A DNA stretch of 64,000 nucleotides from Trichococcus patagoniensis (GTDB taxonomy: Bacteria > Bacillota > Bacilli > Lactobacillales > Aerococcaceae), in NCBI RefSeq assembly GCF_003051085.1, contig NZ_QAOM01000008.1, forward strand, positions 62,001 to 126,000, written 5' to 3'. Positions 34,184-42,123 of this stretch are shown here, piece after piece. The notes beneath the pieces were generated by a model, which worked only from the letters and a program-made list of their open reading frames with translations, was not told the DNA's origin and made no database searches. The translations under genes were made by a program, and so were the position numbers. Positions within the stretch are counted from its first letter, which is position 1. Each line of letters begins with the position of its first letter.

Positions 34184-37060
34184 ATGAAACGAATCGACCG
34201 AATCTATGAGTATGTCAAAATCCGCTCACAGGAGTGGACAGAAGTTGCCTTTGAGCAAGAGAACGAAGGCGTGACGACTCAGGAAGTCGTGATGCAGTTC
34301 CAGATCAAACGGGCCAATGCAAGCAGCGACTTAAATGAGCTCGTGCGTCAGGGAAAGCTGATCAAATCCTCTGGAAGGCCGGTCAGATATGCGGACCATT
34401 CTTTGGAATTGCAGAATCCACCACATAATAAGCGGTACTCGAATAAGGAAAACCAACCCGAGCCAACAGCAATGCCAAGCAGCGGAACGCGCGTGCTTGC
34501 TTCTGGAAGTTCTCGTGTTCCTGCAGCTCAAAAAGGAAATAATGTGGGTATCCGTGAAAAAAATAAAGAGGTCTTTGCGAATGTAATCGGGTCAAATGAC
34601 AGTATGCGGACGCAAGTTGATCAGGCGAAGGCGGCAATCCTCTATCCACCGAAGGGGTTAAGCTGCTTGATCACTGGACCGACAGGAAGCGGGAAAACCT
34701 TTTTTGCACATGCGATGTTTCGTTTCGCGCAAGAAAATCAAGTTGTTGCAGCTGATAAGGAGCTGGTTGTGTTCAATTGTGCTGACTATGCACACAATCC
34801 CGAATTATTGATGGCTCATTTGTTTGGGTATCGCAAGGGTGCTTTTACAGGAGCGACGGAAACGACGGACGGGTTGATTCAACGGGCGGATGGCGGCATG
34901 CTCTTTATGGACGAAGTGCACCGCCTGCCGCCTGAAGGCCAGGAAATGATTTTTTACCTTCTCGATCATGGCACCTATAATCGCTTAGGAGAAACCGATA
35001 AAGCCAATAAAGTCAATGTCCGTCTTGTTTGTGCAACGACGGAAGATCCCGCTTCGAGTCTGCTCCAGACTTTTGTGCGACGCATTCCGATCGTCATTAA
35101 ATTGCCGCAGTTTTCGGAGCGTCCGGTTGTGGAGCAGGTGGATCTGTTGAAGCGTATGATCGCGATCGAAGCCAATCGCATCCAAAGAAGTATCCATGTG
35201 AAAGAGGATGCAGTAAAGGCTTTGATCGGCAGCGTGACCTACGGCAATGTCGGGCAGCTGAAATCGAATGTCCAGCTTGTTTGTGCGCGGGCCTTTTTGA
35301 ACTATATGAATTCCAGTGAAATATCGATCACGCTGGACGAGCTTACACCGGAGATCCAAAACGGCCTGCTCAATCTGGCGAACAATCATCGCGAACGCTT
35401 GAATGAACTCACTCGGATACTGGAGCCCGTGTTGACAATGGTGCCGAATGAAGGAGCGCAAAGCACGTTGATAAGCGATTCCTATGAGCTTCCTTATAAT
35501 TTATACGAAATTATTGGGAATAAAGCTGCGCTGCTGCGCGAAGAGGGGCTTGATCAGGAAGCCATCAACCATTTCATTACGACCGATATCAATGTCCATC
35601 TGAAGTCTTTTTATCGGGATACGGGTTTGACCTTTGACACGGAGAAAAAGCTTTCCGAAATCATTGATCAAAGAATTATTCGCTTCGCCAAAGAGATGTT
35701 TGCGTATGCGCAAGATCATTTGGATTATCACTTCCAACGGAATTTTATCTATGCGATGAGTCTTCATATCAGTTCGTTTTTAAAACGGATCCAATTAGGC
35801 GAAAGCAACCGGACGCTCCATGCAAGCATCAAAAATATGGTGGAAGATTATCCCCAGGAGTTTGCGGTCGCGCAATGGATGAAGCAGGAGTTGCAAAAAG
35901 AATACAGCATTAAAATCCCTGAGGTGGAGACTTATTACCTGACGTTGCTGCTCGTTTCATTAAAGCAAGACAAGGTCACAGGGCGAGTGGGTGTTGTGGT
36001 TGCAGCCCATGGCAGGAGTACAGCAACGAGCATGGCGGAGGTTGTGACGACATTGTTGGGGGTCGACAATATTCGCGCTGTGGATATGCCGCTTGAGATG
36101 AAGCCCCAAGTGGCACTCGAAAAAATTATTCATTGTGTCCAGGAAATCGATCGCGGGAGCGGCGTCATTTTGTTGGTCGATATGGGCTCGCTGACGACCT
36201 TTTCGGAAAAAATCACCGAAAAAACAGGCATCGAGGTCAAAACGATCGATATGGTCACGACCCCGATCGTTTTGGAGACGGTACGCAAGACGGATCTTGT
36301 TGAAACGACACTGGATGAAATTTATCGCTCGCTTCAATCTTTTCGTGGATATGCAGGCAGCAGTGAGACCACGAGAGAAGAGAACGGGCTCACTTTAATG
36401 CGCAAAAAGGCAATCATTGCGATCTGCGCTTCAGGTGAAGGAACAGCGCAAAAGATGAAAGAGCTCATCGACAGGCATTTAGAGAAATATTTTGATGTGG
36501 AAATCGAGGTACTGCCGATTTCCGTGATCGAGATGGATGAGCAGCTGGCAAACTTGCAACAGGAGTATGAAATCCTTGCAACAACAGGAATCGTCAAACC
36601 AAAAATCGATGCCGTCTACATTCCGATGGAACATTTTTTCAATGGAGATGCCGAAAAAGTATTGGACTATTTAGTGGAAGAGTCCGAATCCTATGATGAT
36701 GGTGAGTTGACGTTGGAAAAGGCAAAGCAGGTATGCGTGGAATACATGACGGAAAGCTTTACTTTCTTGAATCCGCAAAAACTGATCGAACCCTTATGGA
36801 AGTTTAGTCGTTCCTTGTTGAAAAATGAAGAAAATTATTCCCAAGTAATCAATCTTTTGATGCACATCGCGGGCATGTTTGAGCGGTCTCTGCGCCAAGA
36901 TACGTTGATTGCACCGCGAGAAGAATTGGAAATGGCTGAACAGACAGAAACATTTAAGCAGCTGGAACAGTCCTTAAATCTCATGAGCCGCACCTTTCAA
37001 ATTGAAATGCCGAAAGATGAAGTATACTATCTGCAGCAATTGCTGGCCTATCAAGAGTAA
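34184..37060 (+). CDS. levR: LevR/ManR-family sigma-54 activator with PRD and EII-like domains
   Basis: 958 residues; GGAGG is upstream of ATG 34184. Order: winged helix (about 1-75), low-complexity linker, AAA+ domain with Walker A GPTGSGKT (165-172), the sigma-54 contact loop GAFTGA (219-224) and Walker B MLFMDEVH. Then comes PRD1 (about 475-575, with His in DYHFQRN and SLHISS), an EIIA-Man-like domain (about 605-720, AAHG), an EIIB-like domain (about 745-830) and PRD2 (860-958). PTS phosphorylation of these domains tells the regulator whether sugar is being taken up. It must work with RpoN, and the -24/-12 promoter directly downstream is its clear target. Confidence 0.96.
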   Translation: MKRIDRIYEYVKIRSQEWTEVAFEQENEGVTTQEVVMQFQIKRANASSDLNELVRQGKLIKSSGRPVRYADHSLELQNPPHNKRYSNKENQPEPTAMPSSGTRVLASGSSRVPAAQKGNNVGIREKNKEVFANVIGSNDSMRTQVDQAKAAILYPPKGLSCLITGPTGSGKTFFAHAMFRFAQENQVVAADKELVVFNCADYAHNPELLMAHLFGYRKGAFTGATETTDGLIQRADGGMLFMDEVHRLPPEGQEMIFYLLDHGTYNRLGETDKANKVNVRLVCATTEDPASSLLQTFVRRIPIVIKLPQFSERPVVEQVDLLKRMIAIEANRIQRSIHVKEDAVKALIGSVTYGNVGQLKSNVQLVCARAFLNYMNSSEISITLDELTPEIQNGLLNLANNHRERLNELTRILEPVLTMVPNEGAQSTLISDSYELPYNLYEIIGNKAALLREEGLDQEAINHFITTDINVHLKSFYRDTGLTFDTEKKLSEIIDQRIIRFAKEMFAYAQDHLDYHFQRNFIYAMSLHISSFLKRIQLGESNRTLHASIKNMVEDYPQEFAVAQWMKQELQKEYSIKIPEVETYYLTLLLVSLKQDKVTGRVGVVVAAHGRSTATSMAEVVTTLLGVDNIRAVDMPLEMKPQVALEKIIHCVQEIDRGSGVILLVDMGSLTTFSEKITEKTGIEVKTIDMVTTPIVLETVRKTDLVETTLDEIYRSLQSFRGYAGSSETTREENGLTLMRKKAIIAICASGEGTAQKMKELIDRHLEKYFDVEIEVLPISVIEMDEQLANLQQEYEILATTGIVKPKIDAVYIPMEHFFNGDAEKVLDYLVEESESYDDGELTLEKAKQVCVEYMTESFTFLNPQKLIEPLWKFSRSLLKNEENYSQVINLLMHIAGMFERSLRQDTLIAPREELEMAEQTETFKQLEQSLNLMSRTFQIEMPKDEVYYLQQLLAYQE

Positions 37061-37099
37061 TGATACAGTGTTTCATACACTAATGGCGAACAAAGAGCG

Positions 37100-37136
37100 A
37101 TACACTAAAACACTGTGTGTTTTAGTGTATTTTTTA
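37100..37136 (+). terminator. Terminator of levR, built from the ATACACTAA repeat
   Basis: ATACACTAAAACAC (37100-37113) pairs perfectly with GTGTTTTAGTGTAT (37117-37130) across a 3-base loop, followed by TTTTT. The arm sequence ATACACTAA recurs as a direct repeat at 37075-37083 and 37163-37171. The site may therefore serve both as terminator and as activator binding region. Confidence 0.75.
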
Positions 37137-37173
37137 TGTGTTTTTCTCCAGTAAAATGAGCCATACACTAAGT

Positions 37174-37189
37174 TGGCACGCTTTTTGCT
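37174..37189 (+). promoter_or_regulatory. Sigma-54 (-24/-12) promoter of the mannose PTS operon
   Basis: TGGCAC (37174-37179) and TTGCT (37185-37189) match the sigma-54 consensus. GG at -24 and GC at -12 are 10 bases apart, as required. Repeats of ATACACTAA lie upstream, in the place of an activator site. Confidence 0.92.
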
Positions 37190-37269
37190 AATAGTTTAGT
37201 GTGTGGGAAATGGCCTACCAAGCTATTTATCCAAACAGTCACAAAATATATTCAATAGGAGGTATACAA

Positions 37270-38256
37270 ATGGTAGGAATTATCCTAGCAAGTCACGGGA
37301 ATTTCGCTGAAGGCATTCTGCAATCTGCTTCGATGATTTTCGGCGAACAAGAAAATGTCAAAGCAGTGACCTTGGCGCCTAGCGAAGGACCTGACGATGT
37401 CAAAGCAAAGATGCAAGAGGCCGTCGCATCCTTTGACAACCCAGAGGAAGTGTTGTTCTTAGTCGACTTATGGGGCGGTACACCGTTCAATCAAGCCAAC
37501 AGTCTTTTTGAAGCACATAAAGACACATGGGCGATTATCGCCGGAATGAACCTTCCGATGGTCATCGAAGCGTATGCTGCACGTCTGAGCATGGACTCAG
37601 CACAAAAGATTGCTGCACAAATTCTTCCAGCAGCGAAGGATGGCGTAAGAGCGAAGCCAGAAAGTCTTGAGCCGAAGAAAATGGAAGCGGCTTCCGTGGT
37701 GCAACAACCAAAAGGCAGCCTTCCCGCAGGGACAGTCGTTGGCGATGGCAAAATCAAGTTATCTTTAGTTCGGTTGGATTCACGGTTGCTTCATGGACAA
37801 GTGGCAACAACGTGGGCGAAATCAGCAGGAACAAATCGGATCATTGTGGTTTCGGATGATGTCTCAAGAGACGAATTGCGTAAAAACCTCATCGTGCAAG
37901 CGGCTCCTCCAGGAGTCAAAGCCAATGTGATTCCAATCAAAAAAATGATTGAAATTGCCAAAGATCCTCGTTTTGGTAACACCCACGCCCTCTTGCTTTT
38001 TGAAAATGTGCAAGATGTCGTTCGGGTAATTGAAGGCGGCGTGAAGATTGAGGAATTGAATGTTGGGTCAATGGCTCACTCAGTCGGCAAAGTTGTGGTG
38101 AATAAGGTCTTGTCAATGGGGCCTGAAGATGTGAAAGCATTTGAAGCATTGAAAACAAAAGGTGTTAAATTTGATGTCCGGAAAGTTCCGAATGATTCAT
38201 CGGAAAAAATGGATGCGTTGCTGAAAAAAGCTAAAGAAGAATTAGCAAAGGCATAA
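37270..38256 (+). CDS. manX: PTS mannose-family EIIAB component
   Basis: 328 residues from ATG 37270, with AGGAGGT 7 bases upstream; the open frame to 37201 lies partly before the transcription start. EIIA domain 1-125 with phospho-His9 ([11 protein letters not shown]), a Pro/Gly-rich linker (about 125-160), then EIIB with phospho-His175 (SRLLHGQV). Phosphate passes from HPr to His9, to His175, and on to sugar entering through EIIC/EIID. It is the first gene of the sigma-54 operon with manY and manZ. Confidence 0.95.
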   Translation: MVGIILASHGNFAEGILQSASMIFGEQENVKAVTLAPSEGPDDVKAKMQEAVASFDNPEEVLFLVDLWGGTPFNQANSLFEAHKDTWAIIAGMNLPMVIEAYAARLSMDSAQKIAAQILPAAKDGVRAKPESLEPKKMEAASVVQQPKGSLPAGTVVGDGKIKLSLVRLDSRLLHGQVATTWAKSAGTNRIIVVSDDVSRDELRKNLIVQAAPPGVKANVIPIKKMIEIAKDPRFGNTHALLLFENVQDVVRVIEGGVKIEELNVGSMAHSVGKVVVNKVLSMGPEDVKAFEALKTKGVKFDVRKVPNDSSEKMDALLKKAKEELAKA

Positions 38257-38277
38257 CAAGAAAAGAGGAGGTATATT

Positions 38278-39078
38278 ATGTCAGTCGTTTCTATTATTCT
38301 GGTTATCATCGTGGCATTCTTTGCCGGTATGGAAGGTATTTTGGATGAGTTCCAATTCCATCAACCGCTCGTTGCATGTACACTTATCGGCCTAGTCACA
38401 GGAAATCTTGAAGCTGGTATTATTCTTGGAGGATCATTACAGATGATCGCATTAGGTTGGGCAAACATCGGAGCCGCTGTAGCACCTGACGCAGCACTCG
38501 CTTCTGTTGCATCTGCAATTATTTTGGTTTTAGGTGGTCAAGGTGTAAATGGCGTATCTTCCGCTATTGCCATTGCGATCCCTCTGGCTGTAGCTGGATT
38601 GTTCTTGACGATGGTCGTTCGTACACTTGCTGTACCGATTGTTCATATGATGGACGCAGCTGCAGAAGAAGGAGATTATCGCAAGATTGAATGGCTTCAA
38701 ATTGGAGCAATTGCCATGCAAGGTTTGCGGATTGCAATTCCTGCTGCTTTGCTTTTGTTCATCCCAGCAGACGCTGTCAAGGCTGGCTTGGAATCAATGC
38801 CGGTTTGGTTGACTGATGGAATGGCAATCGGTGGCGGCATGGTCGTAGCCGTTGGTTATGCAATGGTAATCAATATGATGGCCACCAAAGAAGTATGGCC
38901 ATTCTTCGTCATTGGTTTCGTTGTTGCCGCTGTATCTCAATTGACGTTGATCGCATTAGGAGCCCTAGGTGTTGCAATGGCCTTGATCTACTTGAACCTT
39001 TCTAAAATGGGCGGTTCCGGTAATGGCGGTTCTGGTAATACTGGCGATCCACTTGATTCGATACTCAATGACTATTAG
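38278..39078 (+). CDS. manY: PTS mannose-family EIIC component
   Basis: 266 residues; GAGGAGG precedes ATG 38278. Strongly hydrophobic with the Man-family EIIC signature (GNLEAGIILGGSLQMIALGW) near residue 42, and a Gly/Ser/Asn tail. It forms the membrane channel with EIID and is a common receptor for class IIa bacteriocins and phages. Gap to manX 21 bp, to manZ 17 bp. Confidence 0.95.
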   Translation: MSVVSIILVIIVAFFAGMEGILDEFQFHQPLVACTLIGLVTGNLEAGIILGGSLQMIALGWANIGAAVAPDAALASVASAIILVLGGQGVNGVSSAIAIAIPLAVAGLFLTMVVRTLAVPIVHMMDAAAEEGDYRKIEWLQIGAIAMQGLRIAIPAALLLFIPADAVKAGLESMPVWLTDGMAIGGGMVVAVGYAMVINMMATKEVWPFFVIGFVVAAVSQLTLIALGALGVAMALIYLNLSKMGGSGNGGSGNTGDPLDSILNDY

Positions 39079-39095
39079 GAAAGGAGACTGCAAAC

Positions 39096-40022
39096 ATGGC
39101 ACAAAATACGGTAGATAAAAAATTCGTATTAACTAAAAAAGATCGACTAGCGGTTGCTTGGCGTTCCACCTTCATTCAAGGATCATGGAACTATGAACGG
39201 ATGCAAAACGGCGGCTGGGCTTTCGCAATGATTCCAGCAATCAAAAAACTTTATCCAGCAAAGGAAGATCGCGTCTTAGCATTGAAACGCCACTTGGAAT
39301 TCTTCAATACACACCCATATGTGGCATCTCCGGTATTAGGAGTAACACTGGCTTTGGAAGAAGAACGTGCAAACGGAGCTCCAGTAGATGATGTTACTAT
39401 CCAAGGTGTAAAGGTCGGAATGATGGGACCTCTTGCTGGTGTCGGTGATCCGGTATTCTGGTTTACAGTCCGTCCAATTCTGGGAGCTTTAGGTGCATCC
39501 TTGGCCTTAACAGGAAACATCTTAGGACCTATCTTATTCTTTGTTGCATGGAACGCTATCCGTTGGGGATTCATGTGGTATACCCAAGAATTCGGCTATA
39601 AGGCTGGATCAAAAATCACTGAGGATCTATCCGGTGGCATACTGCAAGATTTGACAAAAGGAGCGTCCATTCTTGGGATGTTCGTATTGGCAGCTTTGGT
39701 GCAACGTTGGGTATCCATCACGTTTGCTCCAACCGTTTCTTCAGTGAAGCTCTCAGAAGGTGCTTTTATCGATTGGGAAAACCTGCCAAGCGGCACTGCC
39801 GGTATCCAGCAAGCCCTGTCGCAGTATACGTCAGGCTTGTCGCTGACTGATACAAAAGTAACGACTTTGCAAAATAACTTGGATCAGTTGATCCCTGGCT
39901 TGGCAGCTTTGCTGTTGACATTGCTTTGCATGTGGTTGTTGAAGAAGAAAGTTTCTCCAATCGTGATCATTCTTGGACTGTTCGTTGTCGGTATCGGCGG
40001 ACGTCTGATCGGATTGCTGTAG
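39096..40022 (+). CDS. manZ: PTS mannose-family EIID component
   Basis: 308 residues; AAAGGAG precedes ATG 39096. It starts with the polar KKDRLAVAWRSTFIQGSWNYERMQNGGWAF stretch that marks EIID proteins, and contains GVKVGMMGPLAGVGDPVFWFT. Helices follow, and a loop with a ligand-facing insert (about 200-250) near the C-terminus. It completes the membrane complex. A terminator follows, so manO is partly separated. Confidence 0.95.
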   Translation: MAQNTVDKKFVLTKKDRLAVAWRSTFIQGSWNYERMQNGGWAFAMIPAIKKLYPAKEDRVLALKRHLEFFNTHPYVASPVLGVTLALEEERANGAPVDDVTIQGVKVGMMGPLAGVGDPVFWFTVRPILGALGASLALTGNILGPILFFVAWNAIRWGFMWYTQEFGYKAGSKITEDLSGGILQDLTKGASILGMFVLAALVQRWVSITFAPTVSSVKLSEGAFIDWENLPSGTAGIQQALSQYTSGLSLTDTKVTTLQNNLDQLIPGLAALLLTLLCMWLLKKKVSPIVIILGLFVVGIGGRLIGLL

Positions 40023-40051
40023 TCTTCAGATATCCGGAAAAATTGATTGTG

Positions 40052-40087
40052 AGGCTCAGGCAAATCTGCCTGAGCCTTACTTTTTCT
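40052..40087 (+). terminator. Terminator between manZ and manO
   Basis: AGGCTCAGGCA pairs perfectly with TGCCTGAGCCT across AATC, followed by a T-rich tail. It could reduce expression of manO from the main promoter. Confidence 0.8.
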
Positions 40088-40115
40088 TGTATAAAGCAAA
40101 GGGTATATATTATAC
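40087..40115 (+). promoter_or_regulatory. Possible own promoter of manO
   Basis: TTGTAT (40087-40092) with a 17-base spacer to TTATAC (40110-40115). TATTAT at 15 bases is an alternative. Sigma-A-like, moderate match. Confidence 0.4.
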
Positions 40116-40149
40116 TCAAACCAGACGAAAAGAGAGAGGAGCATATACA

Positions 40150-40530
40150 ATGGTTGAATCCCTGAATGCAAAGGTTGATATGGTAGTGGATGGTACTTCT
40201 TATATGGGGTTAACAGACTATGGAAAAATTATGATTGGAGATCAAGCGTTTGAATTTTATCATCATCGCGATCCACGAAAGTTCATTCAAATTCCATGGG
40301 AAGAGGTTGATTATGTCCTTGCATCCGTGATGTTCAAAGGAAAATGGATTCCACGTTTTGCGCTTCAAACAAAGAAAGATGGTACATATACTTTTTCAGC
40401 AAAAAATCCCAAGGACGTGTTACGTGCGATCCGCATCTATGTAAGCCCAGATCATATGGTTCAATCATTGGGTTTCTTCGATGTTCTAAAGAATGCCTTC
40501 AAGCACATGTTCAAAAAGAAAGCATCCTGA
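40150..40530 (+). CDS. manO: DUF956 protein, ManO-type mannose operon protein
   Basis: 126 residues from ATG 40150, with AGAGGAG upstream; the frame is open further up without a site. Matches DUF956 (MVESLNAKVDMVVDGTSYMGLTDYGKIMIGDQAFEFY), a small cytosolic beta-rich protein nearly always encoded beside the mannose PTS. ManO was proposed to regulate this operon in Lactococcus and Lactobacillus, but its mechanism is not settled. A basic tail (KHMFKKK) ends it. Confidence 0.92.
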   Translation: MVESLNAKVDMVVDGTSYMGLTDYGKIMIGDQAFEFYHHRDPRKFIQIPWEEVDYVLASVMFKGKWIPRFALQTKKDGTYTFSAKNPKDVLRAIRIYVSPDHMVQSLGFFDVLKNAFKHMFKKKAS

Positions 40531-40598
40531 ATTGCGATGCGAAATCAAGGTGCATACGGTTGACGGTTGCTGGATGAGCGATTTAAGGAGGTTCTATA

Positions 40599-41096
40599 GT
40601 GGTAATGGATATTCGATTAGTACGAATCGATGATCGTCTGATTCATGGACAGGTGGCAACCGTGTGGACAAAGCTAAGCAAAGCAGAGCGGATTATTGTC
40701 ATCAGTGATGAGGTGGCGCAGGATCATCTGCGTAAGACGCTCTTGCGTCAGGTCGCTCCACCAGGCGTAAAGGTCAATGTGATTCCAGTGGAAAAATTCA
40801 TCGAAATTTACTTCGATGATGCGCATAACCAATTTCGGGCGATGCTCTTGTTTACGAATCCTATCGATGTCGCACGGATCGTGCAAAGGGGCGTTCAAAT
40901 TGATGCTGTCAATATCGGCAGTATGAGCTATTCAGATGGTAAGAAGATGATCACAAACGCAGTTGCGGTGGATAAACGCGATATTCAGGCTTTTGAGTAC
41001 TTGAACTTTAAGGGCATCCACTTGGATATTCGGAAGGTCGTCGCTGACAATAAACTAGATCTCATGCAAGTGCTGAAAAAAGAAGGATTGGTGTAA
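40599..41096 (+). CDS. Stand-alone PTS mannose-family EIIB component
   Basis: 165 residues. GTG 40599 is 7 bases from AAGGAGG (40585-40591); ATG 40605 is 13 bases away, so GTG is preferred. RIDDRLIHGQVATVW has the phospho-His of EIIB, and the rest aligns with the EIIB half of ManX. A second, free EIIB after manO is known in some Lactobacillales and may phosphorylate the regulator's domains or another EIIC/EIID; that is inference. It lies 69 bp after manO. Confidence 0.9.
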   Translation: MVMDIRLVRIDDRLIHGQVATVWTKLSKAERIIVISDEVAQDHLRKTLLRQVAPPGVKVNVIPVEKFIEIYFDDAHNQFRAMLLFTNPIDVARIVQRGVQIDAVNIGSMSYSDGKKMITNAVAVDKRDIQAFEYLNFKGIHLDIRKVVADNKLDLMQVLKKEGLV

Positions 41097-41150
41097 GCGC
41101 TAAATACTCAGCCGAATTTCCAGCAAGGATAAATTACATGAGGTGACAGA

Positions 41151-41783
41151 ATGCTAAAAGAAGCATGTGTAGAAAATTTTACGAACGTCCCGGGAGTCAT
41201 CAAGCGTGGGGTTAAACGGATCGAACTTTGTGACAACTTGGCAGTAGGGGGAACAACACCAAGTAGTGGCGTCATCAAAATGGCAACGGAGTATTGTTCC
41301 GACAAAGATGTATCCATTATCGTGATACTGCGGCCACGAGGCGGAGATTTTGTTTATTCTATTATGGAAAAAGTCATCATGATGCGAGATTTAGAAGAAA
41401 TAATAGCCTTGCATTCCAATGGTATAGCGGTAGGAGCTTTAACCGCAGCCAAAGAATTGGATAAACCATTTTTGGAAGAAATCGCCAAGTTAGCCATCGA
41501 TAATGGAATCGAACTTGCCTTCCATATGGCATTTGATGAAATACCGGAAGATAAGCAAAGAGACGCATTGTTATGGTTGGTAGAAATTGGTTTTACACGG
41601 ATTTTGACGCATGGCGGTCCAACAAAAAACACGATTTTCGATAACGCAGCGCACATTGCCGAACTTGCGAAAATCAGTCCAGAGATGACGATCATGCCGG
41701 GTGGCGGCATTACGAAAGACAATCTCGCAGACCTTGAAAAAATTTTGGAATTCACCGAAGTGCACGGGACACGAATTGTGTAG
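41151..41783 (+). CDS. cutC: CutC family protein
   Basis: 210 residues; GAGGTGAC precedes ATG 41151. TIM-barrel CutC signatures: ELCDNLAVGGTTPS, MILRPRGGDFVYS-like stretch, TRILTHGG and MPGGGI. CutC was first linked to copper handling in E. coli, but that role is doubted in several bacteria; in firmicutes a Cu(I)-binding role was reported. Its presence right after the sugar PTS genes (54 bp) suggests co-transcription, which is unusual for a metal protein. Confidence 0.93.
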   Translation: MLKEACVENFTNVPGVIKRGVKRIELCDNLAVGGTTPSSGVIKMATEYCSDKDVSIIVILRPRGGDFVYSIMEKVIMMRDLEEIIALHSNGIAVGALTAAKELDKPFLEEIAKLAIDNGIELAFHMAFDEIPEDKQRDALLWLVEIGFTRILTHGGPTKNTIFDNAAHIAELAKISPEMTIMPGGGITKDNLADLEKILEFTEVHGTRIV

Positions 41784-41845
41784 GAATCTATATTACTGAA
41801 TAGACCTTCTTTGATTATTTCAGCAGAAGCGCCGATAATGGCGCC

Positions 41846-41902
41846 AAAGAGACTGTATCAGAACCAGAACAGGTTTTTCTGGTTTTGATACAGTCTCTTT
41901 TT
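41846..41902. terminator. Terminator after cutC
   Basis: AAAGAGACTGTATCA pairs with TGATACAGTCTCTTT, with inner AACCAGA/TCTGGTT. Nearly the same hairpin as at 32291, with an A-T pair in place of a G-C pair. Confidence 0.85.
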
Positions 41903-41930
41903 AGCTGGTAATTGCATTCATGCGCAGAGA

Positions 41931-42063
41931 TACCCCGCCAAAACTCATTTGGCGGGGTAAAATGTCCAAGGGCAACACGAGATACCCCGTCAAAACCCAT
42001 TTGACGGGGTAAAACGTCCGCGGAGAACCTGAGATTCCCCGCAAAAGCCAATTTGGCGGGGTA
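41931..42063. repeat. Triple-hairpin array VI
   Basis: Unit 1 is 41931-41959 (TACCCCGCCAAA/TTTGGCGGGGTA), unit 2 is 41983-42011 (TACCCCGTCAAA/TTTGACGGGGTA) and unit 3 is about 42035-42063 (CCCCGC/GCGGGG core). Centres at 41945, 41997 and 42049 give exactly 52 bp twice. Units 1 and 2 differ by a C-G to T-A exchange on both arms. It lies between two terminators in a 340-bp gap between converging genes. Confidence 0.88.
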
Positions 42064-42081
42064 TTCCACCAAACCGCAAAT

Positions 42082-42112
42082 AAGGGGCTGCCTCATCGAG
42101 ACAGCCCCTTCG
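42082..42112 (-). terminator. Terminator of the deacetylase/hydrolase operon
   Basis: AAGGGGCTG pairs with CAGCCCCTT, plus CTC/GAG inside. The minus-strand T tail is weak. Confidence 0.6.
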
Positions 42113-42123
42113 TTAGACCATTT

